Origin: Candidatus Helarchaeota archaeon
GTDB taxonomy: Archaea; Asgardarchaeota; Lokiarchaeia; Helarchaeales; RDOG01
NCBI GenBank assembly: GCA_019058315.1
Contig: JAHPZH010000004.1
Coordinates: forward strand, 372,001 to 436,000
Direction of reading: 5' to 3'
Length of the DNA stretch: 64,000 nt
A program made the position numbers and the translations under genes. Of the stretch, positions 53,624-62,433 are shown in pieces; within the stretch, counting starts at the first letter, position 1; the number at the start of each line of letters is the position of its first letter. Below the pieces are notes generated by a model. That model worked only from the letters and a program-made list of their open reading frames with translations, was not told the origin of the DNA and searched no databases.

Positions 53624-55336
53624 TCAGAACATCAGCGTTTCAATTCCAATTTTATCTATATCATGTGCTTGGAATTTAATAACCACATCGATTACGGCAG
53701 GTAGATTAGAATTTTTCGCACGCTGAAGAGCACCTTTAATTTTATTTGGATCAGTGACTCTTTCCCCATAGCAACCGAATCCCTTAGCAATTTCGGCAAA
53801 ATTTGTATCACTAAAATCAACATCTATAAATCTTTTTTTGAAAGCATATTTTTGTCCAGATTTGATCATTCCCCAAGCGCTATTATTACCGACTACACAA
53901 ATAAAGGGCAATCCACATCGTTTAGCAGTTTCTAATTCTTGAATGTTAATGATTATAGAACCATCGCCACTGATAGTGCAAACTTGTCTTTCAGGAGCTG
54001 CTAACTTTGCACCAATTGCATAGGGAATACTAGTACCCAAGTGTCCCATCCCGATAGCTTGCAGTACCTTCCGATGGTGATACATATGAATCTGTTCTAA
54101 AGCAAAAAACGCGATATCTCCGCCATCTAGTATTACTATGGCATTATCATCTATAAATTCATCTAATTCCTTTATTAAACGCTGTGGTTTAATTGGAACT
54201 GCATCAGAACTACTGCGTTTTTTCATTTTTTCCATATATTTATCTCGAGCTTCCTTAAGGGATCTAAGCCAGTCGGATTCTTGCTTCACTTCCGGTTTTC
54301 GCTTCTTTATTAATTCGAGCATATGTTGCAATACAGGTTTACAATCACCAAGAATACCTAACTCTACGGGGCGATTTTTCCCTATTTCGCTTGGATCAAT
54401 ATCAATTTGAATTACGGGTAGGTCATCTCGCCATAATGGTGCTTTTCCAAACATAAGGGATAAACCAAATCTGGCACCAAATGCTAATACTAAATCAGTC
54501 TCCATAATAGCTTTTTGAGTGTTAGATGTAAGTAATCCAGGACCACCAATGTAAGCAGAAGTTTCTTTAAGTATTCCTGAACTGCCAATTATAGTGGTAG
54601 TCATAGGAATTTTTAAGTACTCGGCAAAATCATTAAGTTCTTTTTCAGCTTTCGCAGAAACCACACCGCCCCCTGCAATTATTAACGGTCGTTCTGCATT
54701 TAATAATATATTGATTGCTTGTTCAACTAATTTAGGATCTGCCGTTGGATTAAAAAGCGATCGATAATTAGAAGGTTTTGGACAAACAATCTCCTTCTTT
54801 ACTTCAGTAGCTAGCACTTCAAAGGGAATATCAAGATGCACAGGTCTTGGACGTCCTGAATATGCTTCCCGAAAGGCCTTTTGTACATATTCTATAATTC
54901 TCTCAGTACTCAAGATCTGTTTTTGATATTTTACTACTGGTCGATACATACCGATTTGGTCTAAATCTCCTTGTAGAAATCCTATATCCATTTGATTAAT
55001 TGTAACTTGTGGGGTAATTACTAAGACTGGGATGCTATCTGACCACGCGGTGGCAATTCCTGGTAGCATATGTGTTGCGCCGGGTCCTACAGTTCCCATA
55101 CAAACGCCAATCTCTCCTGTAACACGTGCCCAAGCATCGGCTGCATGTGCAGCTCCTTGTTCATGTCGGAACATGATCGTATCAATGCCTTGTTCTCGAC
55201 CCCATCTATAAATCGCGTCATAGATATTTAAAAGTTGACCACCCGGAACTCCGAAAATAAATCGGACATTCTCATTTATAAGTGCCTGAACTAACAAATC
55301 CCCGCCAGTCATAATATCTTTCTTTTTCTCACCCAT
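53624..55336 (-). CDS. ThDP-dependent enzyme, acetolactate-synthase-like large subunit
   Basis: 570 residues with the three domains of acetolactate synthase and related carboligases or decarboxylases. Seen: the N-terminal pyrimidine domain with FRHEQGAAHAADAWARVTG (catalytic E, HEQGA) and VCMGTVGPGATHMLPGIATA; a central FAD-like domain; and the ThDP-binding GDGSIIINIQELETAKRCG with N-N in VVGNNSAWG. No regulatory subunit gene (ilvN) adjoins. It may make acetolactate or cleave a 2-oxoacid or 2-hydroxyacyl-CoA; oxalyl-CoA decarboxylase-like enzymes share these motifs. The function within the superfamily is therefore open. Confidence 0.8.
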   Translation of the reverse strand: MGEKKKDIMTGGDLLVQALINENVRFIFGVPGGQLLNIYDAIYRWGREQGIDTIMFRHEQGAAHAADAWARVTGEIGVCMGTVGPGATHMLPGIATAWSDSIPVLVITPQVTINQMDIGFLQGDLDQIGMYRPVVKYQKQILSTERIIEYVQKAFREAYSGRPRPVHLDIPFEVLATEVKKEIVCPKPSNYRSLFNPTADPKLVEQAINILLNAERPLIIAGGGVVSAKAEKELNDFAEYLKIPMTTTIIGSSGILKETSAYIGGPGLLTSNTQKAIMETDLVLAFGARFGLSLMFGKAPLWRDDLPVIQIDIDPSEIGKNRPVELGILGDCKPVLQHMLELIKKRKPEVKQESDWLRSLKEARDKYMEKMKKRSSSDAVPIKPQRLIKELDEFIDDNAIVILDGGDIAFFALEQIHMYHHRKVLQAIGMGHLGTSIPYAIGAKLAAPERQVCTISGDGSIIINIQELETAKRCGLPFICVVGNNSAWGMIKSGQKYAFKKRFIDVDFSDTNFAEIAKGFGCYGERVTDPNKIKGALQRAKNSNLPAVIDVVIKFQAHDIDKIGIETLMF

Positions 55337-55419
55337 TTTAACACCAAACAGTTCATAATTGTTTAAAGCTTAAGTTTTTTCATCTAAACATTTTTGTATA
55401 AAATATATATAATAAATTT

Positions 55420-56412
55420 ATGAAAGCTCTAGTTTTAAAAACAATAAAAGATCTTGAATTATCAAAGGATTTCCCAAGACCAACCATTTCAAAAAAGGAA
55501 GTTCTCATTAGGGTAAAATACTGTGGTATTTGCGGAAGTGATCTGGAAGCATATAATTATGGAAAAGTCTTAACACCCCTTATTTTAGGACATGAATTTT
55601 CTGGAGAAATAGAGGAGATAGGATCTAAGGTTACAGATTGGAATATTGGGGATCGAGTAACTGCCTATCCTGGAGAATTCTGTGGAAAATGCTATTTCTG
55701 TAAAAAAGGTGAGGAAAATCGATGTATTAGCACAATGGTAGGACTTGGCATTTCTGTTAATGGTGCATTAGCAGAATATGTGAAAATATCCTCAAAATCC
55801 CTATGTAAATTACCTGATTCGGTTAGTTATGAAGACGGAGCCCTAGTAGAACCCTTATCCGTAGGATATCATGGTGTAAAGAACTCAGGAATCCAATCAA
55901 ACGATACTGCTGTTGTAATTGGCGCTGGGACAATTGGATTATCCACGATCCAAGCTTTAAAGTTATCTAATATTGAAAATATCTATATTATTGAACCTTC
56001 TGAATTTAATCGAAATCTAGCATTACAAATGGGAGTTCAAAAAGCAGTTCGTCCATCCAAGATAAATAAAATTGGTCCAAAATTTATATTTGATTGTGCT
56101 GGCTTTCCTAAAACCTACAAAGACGCCATCCATATAGTTCAGAGGGGTGGTCATGTCGTTTTATTAGGAGTTCATTTTGAAAATGTTCCGATTTCTTTCT
56201 TAGAGGTAATTGCTAAAGAAGTAAATTTGAAAGGAAGCTTTGGCTACTCATTTGAAGAATTCAAGGAAGTAATTGCACTCCTAAGTCAAAAAAAATTTCA
56301 AACCAATCTAATTGTGTCAAAAAAAGTGAGATTTGAGAATGCAATTAACGAAGGATTCCATGAACTTCTTAAACCAAATAGAAAAGCGGCTAAAATATTG
56401 GTCGAAATTTGA
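55420..56412 (+). CDS. Zinc-dependent medium-chain alcohol dehydrogenase
   Basis: 330 residues. The catalytic zinc site is CGICGSDLEAYNYG with GHEFSGEIEEIG, and the structural zinc lobe has four cysteines (FCGKCYFCKKGEENRC). The NAD(P) fold is VVIGAGTIGLSTIQALKLS. It is most like polyol or threonine dehydrogenases (Tdh, sorbitol dehydrogenase). The substrate is unknown. It is read divergently from the ThDP enzyme gene, 83 bases away, which may indicate a joint pathway. The spacer contains a TATA-like ATAAAATATATATAA about 20-30 bases before the ATG, so the mRNA may be leaderless. Confidence 0.88.
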   Translation: MKALVLKTIKDLELSKDFPRPTISKKEVLIRVKYCGICGSDLEAYNYGKVLTPLILGHEFSGEIEEIGSKVTDWNIGDRVTAYPGEFCGKCYFCKKGEENRCISTMVGLGISVNGALAEYVKISSKSLCKLPDSVSYEDGALVEPLSVGYHGVKNSGIQSNDTAVVIGAGTIGLSTIQALKLSNIENIYIIEPSEFNRNLALQMGVQKAVRPSKINKIGPKFIFDCAGFPKTYKDAIHIVQRGGHVVLLGVHFENVPISFLEVIAKEVNLKGSFGYSFEEFKEVIALLSQKKFQTNLIVSKKVRFENAINEGFHELLKPNRKAAKILVEI

Positions 56413-56561
56413 TTATTAAATTCTTGTCTACATTCTAAAAAGTTTTTGTCAAATTAAGGAAGAATAAAATAGTATTATTCATCATTTCTAATTTCACTTA
56501 TTTGTAAATTTAAGTTAAGATTTAATAATTAATATTATCTAAAGCGAAATAGAAAATTGAT

Positions 56562-56629
56562 GGATCTCATCCTCTCAAAAAAAGAGGAGGGATGGAGGGG
56601 ATAAAAAATAGTTAATGAGGATGAGATCC
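56562..56629 (+). ncRNA. Long-stem hairpin element A with GA-rich loop
   Basis: Perfect 13-base arms GGATCTCATCCTC (56562-56574) and GAGGATGAGATCC (56617-56629) enclose a 42-base loop dominated by purines (GAGGAGGGATGGAGGGG). Element B has the same design. A T-rich run follows at 56640. Strand is not certain. Confidence 0.5.
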
Positions 56630-56646
56630 TTAATAATGGATTTTTT

Positions 56647-56703
56647 TTACTTTTCCTTCGCGTTCATCTCCTTTTTCTTGTTTATTGGTTTTTGTTTTAA
56701 CAT
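56647..56703 (-). CDS. Possible 18-residue lysine-rich peptide
   Basis: MLKQKPINKKKEMNAKEK with AGGTGA three bases before its ATG on the minus strand. The ribosome site is strong for this genome. There is no homologue I know. It could be a leader peptide or chance. Confidence 0.3.
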   Translation of the reverse strand: MLKQKPINKKKEMNAKEK

Positions 56704-56894
56704 TTTTCACCTTCTAATTATTATATTACTTTTTTTCTTTTGATAATTCTTAGGTAAAAAATAGGGAAAAATTGGGACAAATTAGAAATAAATACTGAAT
56801 TGAGTTAATTTTTAATTTAAATTTCCAATTTTGCTCTATTATGACAGATGTAGGTAGATATTCAAATTCATAAAAAAATCTTAATTGGGGGCGA

Positions 56895-56970
56895 GTCTAC
56901 CTTCACCGTAAAAAGAGGAGGGGATGAGGGAGGGGGGAGGGAATCAAAAATGAAACGGTGAAGGTAAGAC
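56895..56970 (+). ncRNA. Long-stem hairpin element B with G-quadruplex-like loop
   Basis: Arms GTCTACCTTCACCGT (56895-56909) and ACGGTGAAGGTAAGAC (56955-56970) pair with a single bulged A. The loop contains GGGG, GGG, GGGGGG and GGG runs (56915-56941) separated by 1-4 bases, which could form a G-quadruplex. This is a striking GC-rich patch in a very AT-rich spacer. Confidence 0.5.
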
Positions 56971-57190
56971 CCTTAAATATATTCCGATGCATTTAAGTAT
57001 CCAGTGTTAATATACGAATTGTTATATTTAAATCGTATAGTTAATTCGAGTTTACGATTTACAACTTTTATTAAATTCAATTTGACTTAAATTTCATTTA
57101 ATTGATTTAAAAATCATTTAAAAGTAATTTCAAAAATAATTATTTGTAAGTTTTAATAGTTATAATTAAATCGAATAATGAGGGATTTAT

Positions 57191-58471
57191 TTGGAAAATG
57201 ACAAGATATTCGAAGAAGTAGATAAAATTGATGAAAAAAGAATAGTTTCTATAATGAATGAACTAATTTCAATAAATACATCAGTTCCTCCAGGTAAAAA
57301 TTATGAGATATTTGTTGATACTTTGGTTCCTTATTTCAAAAATCTCGGTTTTTCGTTAGAAAAAGTAATAGTCCCACCGTCTAAAATTAAGGAGATTCCT
57401 TTACCTCTTGAAGGTGAGAGAGTAAATCTGGTAGCCTTTAGAGATTTGGGAAAAAGCCAAGATATAAATTTCTATTCGCATATGGATGTTGTTCCAGTTG
57501 AAGACGAGAAAAAATGGAAACATAATCCATTTTCCGCTACAGTTACAAAAAGGGGAAAGATTTATGGCCGTGGAACATCGGACATGAAAGGAAATATTGT
57601 ATGCTTAATTCTAGCACTAGAAATAATGAAAAAATTGAATTTAGAATCAAAATATAATATTAAAATTTTAATTTGCACGGATGAGGAAATTGGGATTCAA
57701 CCCGGAGTCAGATATTTAACTGAAAATGGTTATATAAAGGAAGATAGTATAATTATTTGTATGGAGGGTGCACAAGAAAACGTAATTATTGTTGGTTCAG
57801 CTGGAGATTTTGATGTAGAAGTTGAATGTATAGGTATAAGCTGCCATTCAGGAATGAATTTTATGGGAATTAATGCAATAGAACAGACAATTCCTATATT
57901 AAATGAATTAATGAAATTAAAGAAAATTGTTGAAAAACGACAAAGTAAAGATATTCCTGGGATTCCACGTCAGGATGATCCATCTAGAAGAATGATGTCT
58001 CCCATGTTTAATATTGATATAATTCGTGGGGGTACAAAGTCAAATATCGTTCCAGATAAGTGTACATTTGTAATAAATAGAAGATATATACCTGATGAAA
58101 ATTTCGAAGATGTAAAGAAAGAAACCTTAGAAGCTCTTGAAAAAGGTAAATCGCAAAGCTCTTTAAAAAATTTAAAAATTAAGGCTTACAATATATATCC
58201 CGCTTTAAAAGTAGATCCAAATACAGAATATATTGAGAAAATGAAAAAAATAGTTTGCTTAGTTCATAATACGCAACCCGAAAAGCTAGGCTATCTAGGA
58301 ATATCTGGTTCAACGGATATGGGTTTTGTTAATGAAGTATCTCAGAATATTATTATGAGAGGAGTGGCTAATATCCAATCAAATTCTCATGGAGTTAATG
58401 AATCTATTCGAATGAAAGATGTTAAATCTTTTATAAAGGAAATCATATTGTATCTTTGTAGTGATTTTTAA
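57191..58471 (+). CDS. M20-family metallopeptidase (ArgE/DapE/carboxypeptidase-like)
   Basis: 426 residues. The M20 metal ligands are visible: SHMDVVP (H, D), GRGTSDMKGN (D), CTDEEIG (E-E), and a late SGSTDMGFVNE then NSHGVNES (H). A dimerisation domain lies in between (GISCHSGMNFMG). These enzymes hydrolyse N-acyl amino acids or peptides. TTG start with GAGGGA upstream. It is a single gene, preceded by the hairpin-containing spacer. Confidence 0.88.
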   Translation: MENDKIFEEVDKIDEKRIVSIMNELISINTSVPPGKNYEIFVDTLVPYFKNLGFSLEKVIVPPSKIKEIPLPLEGERVNLVAFRDLGKSQDINFYSHMDVVPVEDEKKWKHNPFSATVTKRGKIYGRGTSDMKGNIVCLILALEIMKKLNLESKYNIKILICTDEEIGIQPGVRYLTENGYIKEDSIIICMEGAQENVIIVGSAGDFDVEVECIGISCHSGMNFMGINAIEQTIPILNELMKLKKIVEKRQSKDIPGIPRQDDPSRRMMSPMFNIDIIRGGTKSNIVPDKCTFVINRRYIPDENFEDVKKETLEALEKGKSQSSLKNLKIKAYNIYPALKVDPNTEYIEKMKKIVCLVHNTQPEKLGYLGISGSTDMGFVNEVSQNIIMRGVANIQSNSHGVNESIRMKDVKSFIKEIILYLCSDF

Positions 58472-58568
58472 AAACAAACTAACCATTTTTCTTCTTTTTA
58501 GGTTTCAAAATGAACCCTTTTTCATTGTTACATTCTAAACATTTATATAGAATATTTTAACAAAACAT

Positions 58569-58582
58569 TGTAGATATCTACA
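58569..58582 (+). promoter_or_regulatory. Operator palindrome TGTAGATATCTACA
   Basis: Perfect 14-base palindrome 38 bases before the methyltransferase start, identical to the one at 52341-52354. It probably binds the same regulator. Confidence 0.5.
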
Positions 58583-58620
58583 AATTAAGATATAAAGAAT
58601 AAAAATTTGGAAGTAAAAAA

Positions 58621-59109
58621 ATGGGTTCAGAAACAAATGAAAAAGAAAAAATAACTTATGGGGAATTGCCACACACACATTTATATCATTTAATAGGAGT
58701 TATATCCTTTTTCACAGTATGGATATTGGATTCATTCATTTTCGAATATTCAACATTTCTACAAGAAGATATAGATTGGTTCATTCGATTCCCCATCGGA
58801 ATGGCTATTATGATTGTTGGTTTCATTATTTCAGGACTAGCACATGAAGTAAAATTTCATAAGAAAGTCTCTGGTGTTATTGACAATGGAGTATATGGAG
58901 TATCCCGACATCCAATGTATTTAGGCTTTATAATGGCTTATATCGGAGCTATAATATCAACACTTTCGCTAATAAGCTTCATTCCTTGGGTTTATATTAT
59001 TATTATAAACCATATAATGGCAAATTTCGAGGAAAAAAAACTTTTAGAGGAATTCGGAGACGATTATCGAGAATATCAGAGTAAAGTTCCAAAGTGGTTA
59101 TTGATTTAG
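58621..59109 (+). CDS. ICMT/PEMT-like membrane methyltransferase
   Basis: 162 residues with four membrane helices. The C-terminal signature GVYGVSRHPMYLGFIMAYIG (Y-x-x-x-R-H-P-x-Y-x-G) and EEKKLLEEFGDDYREYQSKV identify the isoprenylcysteine carboxyl methyltransferase / phospholipid methyltransferase superfamily, which uses SAM at the membrane. The acceptor may be a lipid or a prenylated molecule. It is preceded by the TGTAGATATCTACA palindrome shared with the V4R-like gene pair, suggesting co-regulation. Confidence 0.85.
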   Translation: MGSETNEKEKITYGELPHTHLYHLIGVISFFTVWILDSFIFEYSTFLQEDIDWFIRFPIGMAIMIVGFIISGLAHEVKFHKKVSGVIDNGVYGVSRHPMYLGFIMAYIGAIISTLSLISFIPWVYIIIINHIMANFEEKKLLEEFGDDYREYQSKVPKWLLI

Positions 59110-59312
59110 CTTATTTCTTCATATCTGCGTTTTTCATTTTTTTAATAAACTAGATAACTTAAGAATTATTTTTTAAAAAATTATATTTATTGGATTTATA
59201 TCATAGTAAAAATGGTAAATTATGAAGAAAAACCTGAGAAATTCTTTAATTTTGGATATATACATTATTAGAAGAAAATACATGAGTGATTATTAGACTA
59301 ATTTATAATATG

Positions 59313-59407
59313 ATGGAGGAATCTTCCCTAAAAAAGTGTTTGGGACAATTTAAGCTAAGAGGGGTTTATAAAAATAGAATTTGGGAAGATTCTTAAAATT
59401 TCTCCAT
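59313..59407 (+). ncRNA. Long-stem hairpin element C
   Basis: Inner arms GAATCTTCCC (59319-59328) and GGGAAGATTC (59383-59392), plus outer arms ATGGAG (59313-59318) and CTCCAT (59402-59407). The loop holds GGGACAATTTAAG, shared in form with elements D and E. Confidence 0.5.
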
Positions 59408-59659
59408 ACATATTCTTTAAATAAATTTGATTATTTTAAATTAAAATGTCAATTTGAATTGAATAAATTGAATTAGGAAATTCCAGACAAATAAATAAAA
59501 GAAATGAATGAAATTGTATTTCGTAATTAATTTTTACCTAATTAATGAACAATTGGCAAATTATGAGAACTTAATCGTTAATTGGTATTCGGTTGAGAGG
59601 AATATTATAAATATTCAAGGTATACAAAAGTTACAAATCTGAAAATTCGAAAAAATAAA

Positions 59660-59732
59660 AGAATCTTCCCAAAAGTAGTTTTTAGGATAATTTAAGAAAA
59701 GTGTTATTAAAAAGAGTGGGTGGGAAGATTCT
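59660..59732 (+). ncRNA. Long-stem hairpin element D
   Basis: Perfect 12-base arms AGAATCTTCCCA (59660-59671) and TGGGAAGATTCT (59721-59732). The loop includes TTTTTAGGATAATTTAAGAA, identical to that of element E. Confidence 0.55.
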
Positions 59733-59868
59733 CATAGCAATATCAAACCAATGATGAAATATAAAATATTATGTTTATTAAAATTGAGTAATTCGAGCAA
59801 TCATCGATTGATATTGAGTTAATGAATTTTTTTTAATGCCTCTTCAAAAATATTAAATTGAGAAAAAA

Positions 59869-60105
59869 ATGGTTTCTAAAAACCAAGATCCTTATGAAAT
59901 AATCGTACAGAAAAATGAGAGAATACCCAAACGACATTCCTATAGTAGAGAGAAAGAGAGTTATTCGTATTTGCCAATCAATTGACCTTCAATCCCAGAT
60001 CTTAAATGTTGAATAAATCCATAAAATTAAGGATAAATGTCAAAAACCAATCGTAATAACTGATTGTGGAAATAGGACGGAAATATTAGAAATAAGAGAG
60101 TATGG
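59869..60105 (+). pseudogene. Internally deleted copy of the ferredoxin-regulator gene
   Basis: Matches the gene at 60683-61801. The first 80 bases align with its start (DPYEII...), then after a deletion of about 350 bases it resumes at the VIPIGQSIDSQSQILN region and carries stops and small deletions. The CPCRNR cysteine motif is damaged. Confidence 0.75.
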
Positions 60106-60152
60106 TAATTGAAATTATGGAAATAGCAAAATCTTCAACTTATCAAGATTAG

Positions 60153-60359
60153 GGAAACAGATATAGCGGAACTTTCGCAGGGTGGTCTTGGAATGGGAAA
60201 GATATAGAAAAGTTGAATGAAAAATTATTAATTAAAACTCCCATTAATAATCTTTTAATGGTAGGAATATATACCGCATCCGAACTTTTTCTAGGAGGAT
60301 ATCCAACTGCAAGCTTTACCGCAAACTTAGCAGTTGATCTAATTTTAGAGAATCATTAA
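60153..60359 (+). pseudogene. C-terminal fragment of an FAD-dependent oxidoreductase
   Basis: An open frame reads RYSGTFAGWSWNGKDIEKL through LLMVGIYTASELFLGGYPTA then SFTANLAVDLILENH and stop. It resembles the FAD-binding C-terminus of phytoene-desaturase/amine-oxidase-like proteins. The N-terminal domains are absent. Confidence 0.55.
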
Positions 60360-60429
60360 ATAAATAAAGCAAAGCAAAATCGCTGTATACGAATGAAATT
60401 AGGGGTATATATAAAATATTATGAATTTG

Positions 60430-60530
60430 AAGATGGAGGAATCCAACCTACAAAGTTTTTAGGATAATTTAAGAAGGGATACTAAAAGGAGTTTTTCGTA
60501 GGCAGATTCTCATATTCATTTCTCCATCTT
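60430..60530 (+). ncRNA. Long-stem hairpin element E
   Basis: Outer arms AAGATGGAG (60430-60438) and CTCCATCTT (60522-60530), with inner CCTAC/GTAGG and GAATC/GATTC pairings. The loop carries TTTTTAGGATAATTTAAGAA. It ends about 150 bases before the ferredoxin-regulator gene. Confidence 0.55.
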
Positions 60531-60682
60531 GCAATTTTGATAATCAATCGTACTATTTAAATTTTTTAAGTCAATTTGAATTTACATTAATATTAAAATT
60601 GTTTTCTAGAAAAATCTACTAGATATTATTAATGAATTAATGAATTAAAAGAAATTTAGGATATATTAAATGGAGAAATCGT

Positions 60683-61801
60683 ATGTCTTCTATAGAAATT
60701 AAAGATCCATATGAAATTATATTACAAAAAATGAGGAAATATCCAAACGATATCCCTATAGTAGATGGTGAAATTTCCCAAGCTTTTAGGGAATATATTA
60801 AATTATTATTTACACCAGAAGAAGCAGAAATAGCCCAATATTTAGATATAAGACCATTATCCACACGTGAAATTTCAAAACGTATTGGAAAGACCCGAAA
60901 GGAAACAAAAAAAATCCTCGCAGAAATGACAGATAAAGGTGTAATTCAAGATATAGGTGGGTATTCGTACTTCTTGACAATGGCACATCTTTTAAACATC
61001 GGATTCAAATATTCGAAAGCATTAGAGAGACTCGGAAAAAAGGGAGCAGAATTATATCTTCAATTCTTTATTAAAGAAAAGTATTATAAACGTTATGAAT
61101 CGTCAGATGCCGGAACTTCGCTTATGAGGGTTATCCCTATTGGCCAATCGATTGACTCTCAATCCCAGATCCTAAATGTTGAAGAAATTCATAAAATTAT
61201 GGATGAATGTCAAAAACCAATTGTAATAACTGATTGTCCATGTAGAAATAGGACAGAGATATTAGAAATAAGAGAATGTAAGGACAAATTTCCTATAAAA
61301 GAATCGTGTTTTCAGTTAGGCATATTTGGAAAATATTTTTTAGATAGAGGCGAGGGTAGAGAACTTACTATCGAAGAAGCTCATGAAGTTGTAGATAAAT
61401 TATCGAAACTAGGTCTCGTTTTTACAACCGAGAATGTAAAACAACATAATCATCAAGTGATATGTTGTTGTTGCTCATGTTGTTGTAGCTTATTAAGAGG
61501 TATGACCCGTTTTGAAGAAAAGAATGAAAATTGTATCTCTAAATCAAATTATATTTCAATAGTTGACGAAGATTTATGTAAGGGTTGTGAGCTTTGCTCT
61601 AAAAGATGTCCGTTTAATGCAATTACTATTGAAAATAAAAAGGCATCTGTGGATATTGAAAAGTGTTTTGGCTGTGGTGTATGTGGAGTAACATGTCCTA
61701 ATGGGGCAATTAGACTTCATAGAAAAGAAAGATCCCACATTTTTGAAAATTTTTTACAGTTAATGGATCGGATCTACAAAGAGAATAGAGTTAGTACTTA
61801 G
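60683..61801 (+). CDS. HTH regulator/ferredoxin fusion with cysteine-rich cluster
   Basis: 372 residues. The N-terminal region has a winged-helix part (LDIRPLSTREISKRIGKTRK then KILAEMTDKGVIQDIGGYSY). A central domain has TDCPCRNRTE and the unusual HQVICCCCSCCCSLLRGM. The C-terminus carries two [4Fe-4S] ferredoxin motifs (CKGCELCSKRCP and CFGCGVCGVTCP). The family probably senses redox state or transfers electrons near an HTH. It has a decayed duplicate 580 bases upstream, and hairpin elements C-E surround that region. ATG at 60683. Confidence 0.75.
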   Translation: MSSIEIKDPYEIILQKMRKYPNDIPIVDGEISQAFREYIKLLFTPEEAEIAQYLDIRPLSTREISKRIGKTRKETKKILAEMTDKGVIQDIGGYSYFLTMAHLLNIGFKYSKALERLGKKGAELYLQFFIKEKYYKRYESSDAGTSLMRVIPIGQSIDSQSQILNVEEIHKIMDECQKPIVITDCPCRNRTEILEIRECKDKFPIKESCFQLGIFGKYFLDRGEGRELTIEEAHEVVDKLSKLGLVFTTENVKQHNHQVICCCCSCCCSLLRGMTRFEEKNENCISKSNYISIVDEDLCKGCELCSKRCPFNAITIENKKASVDIEKCFGCGVCGVTCPNGAIRLHRKERSHIFENFLQLMDRIYKENRVST

Positions 61802-61839
61802 GGGATTAAATAAAAAAAAATAATTTATTAATAATTTAG

Positions 61840-62283
61840 TTATATTTCTTTAAAACTTTCCGTTATTTGTTTGAATTCATCTTTATATTCTGGAAATGTA
61901 TCTGCCACCAATGTAAAGCTTAGTATCACCATTTTAGAACTTGTTGAAATTATTTTCATTATAATTAAAATATCCTTTCCTTCATGTATTCTGCCAGAAA
62001 TGTCTACTGATAAAGCTTTGCAATCTCCTATAGAGAATTTCTGAATGTTTGAAAATTTTGCTTCAGGAGGTAGACTTTGTTTAATCTGATCTAAAAGAAT
62101 ATCTGAAAGACCATGTAAGTCATCAATTGTTTCATCATTTACATCAATTTTTAGATTAGGAAAGGGATTTTCTGGTTTTTTTCTAGCAGCCCACGATTGA
62201 ATTTCCTCAACATATTTATGTACCCAATCTCCAAAATCTAGAGATATTCCAATATCTTTTAAGTCAACTCGCAAGTATTTCAC
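61840..62283 (-). CDS. PsbP/DcrB-like small protein
   Basis: 147 residues, no signal peptide. A mixed alpha/beta pattern ends with KMVILSFTLVADTFPEYKDE and a final helix (FKQITESFKEI). This is the usual ending of PsbP/DcrB/LpqN-type folds (a measured strand then ...F..I..SF). These domains bind partners or lipids. The function here is unknown. It is convergent with the ferredoxin-regulator gene and divergent from the metallo-beta-lactamase gene. Confidence 0.5.
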   Translation of the reverse strand: MKYLRVDLKDIGISLDFGDWVHKYVEEIQSWAARKKPENPFPNLKIDVNDETIDDLHGLSDILLDQIKQSLPPEAKFSNIQKFSIGDCKALSVDISGRIHEGKDILIIMKIISTSSKMVILSFTLVADTFPEYKDEFKQITESFKEI

Positions 62284-62433
62284 ATCACTCTATAACTTAA
62301 ACTTATGGACAATATTTAAAAATTTGAGAATATTGACAATATAATTTTCATAAATATATTTTATTCTGATTGTAAATAATCTTTTTAAAATCTATTTTTA
62401 ATTTATTTTAAGATTTCTTTATAGGTGATAATA

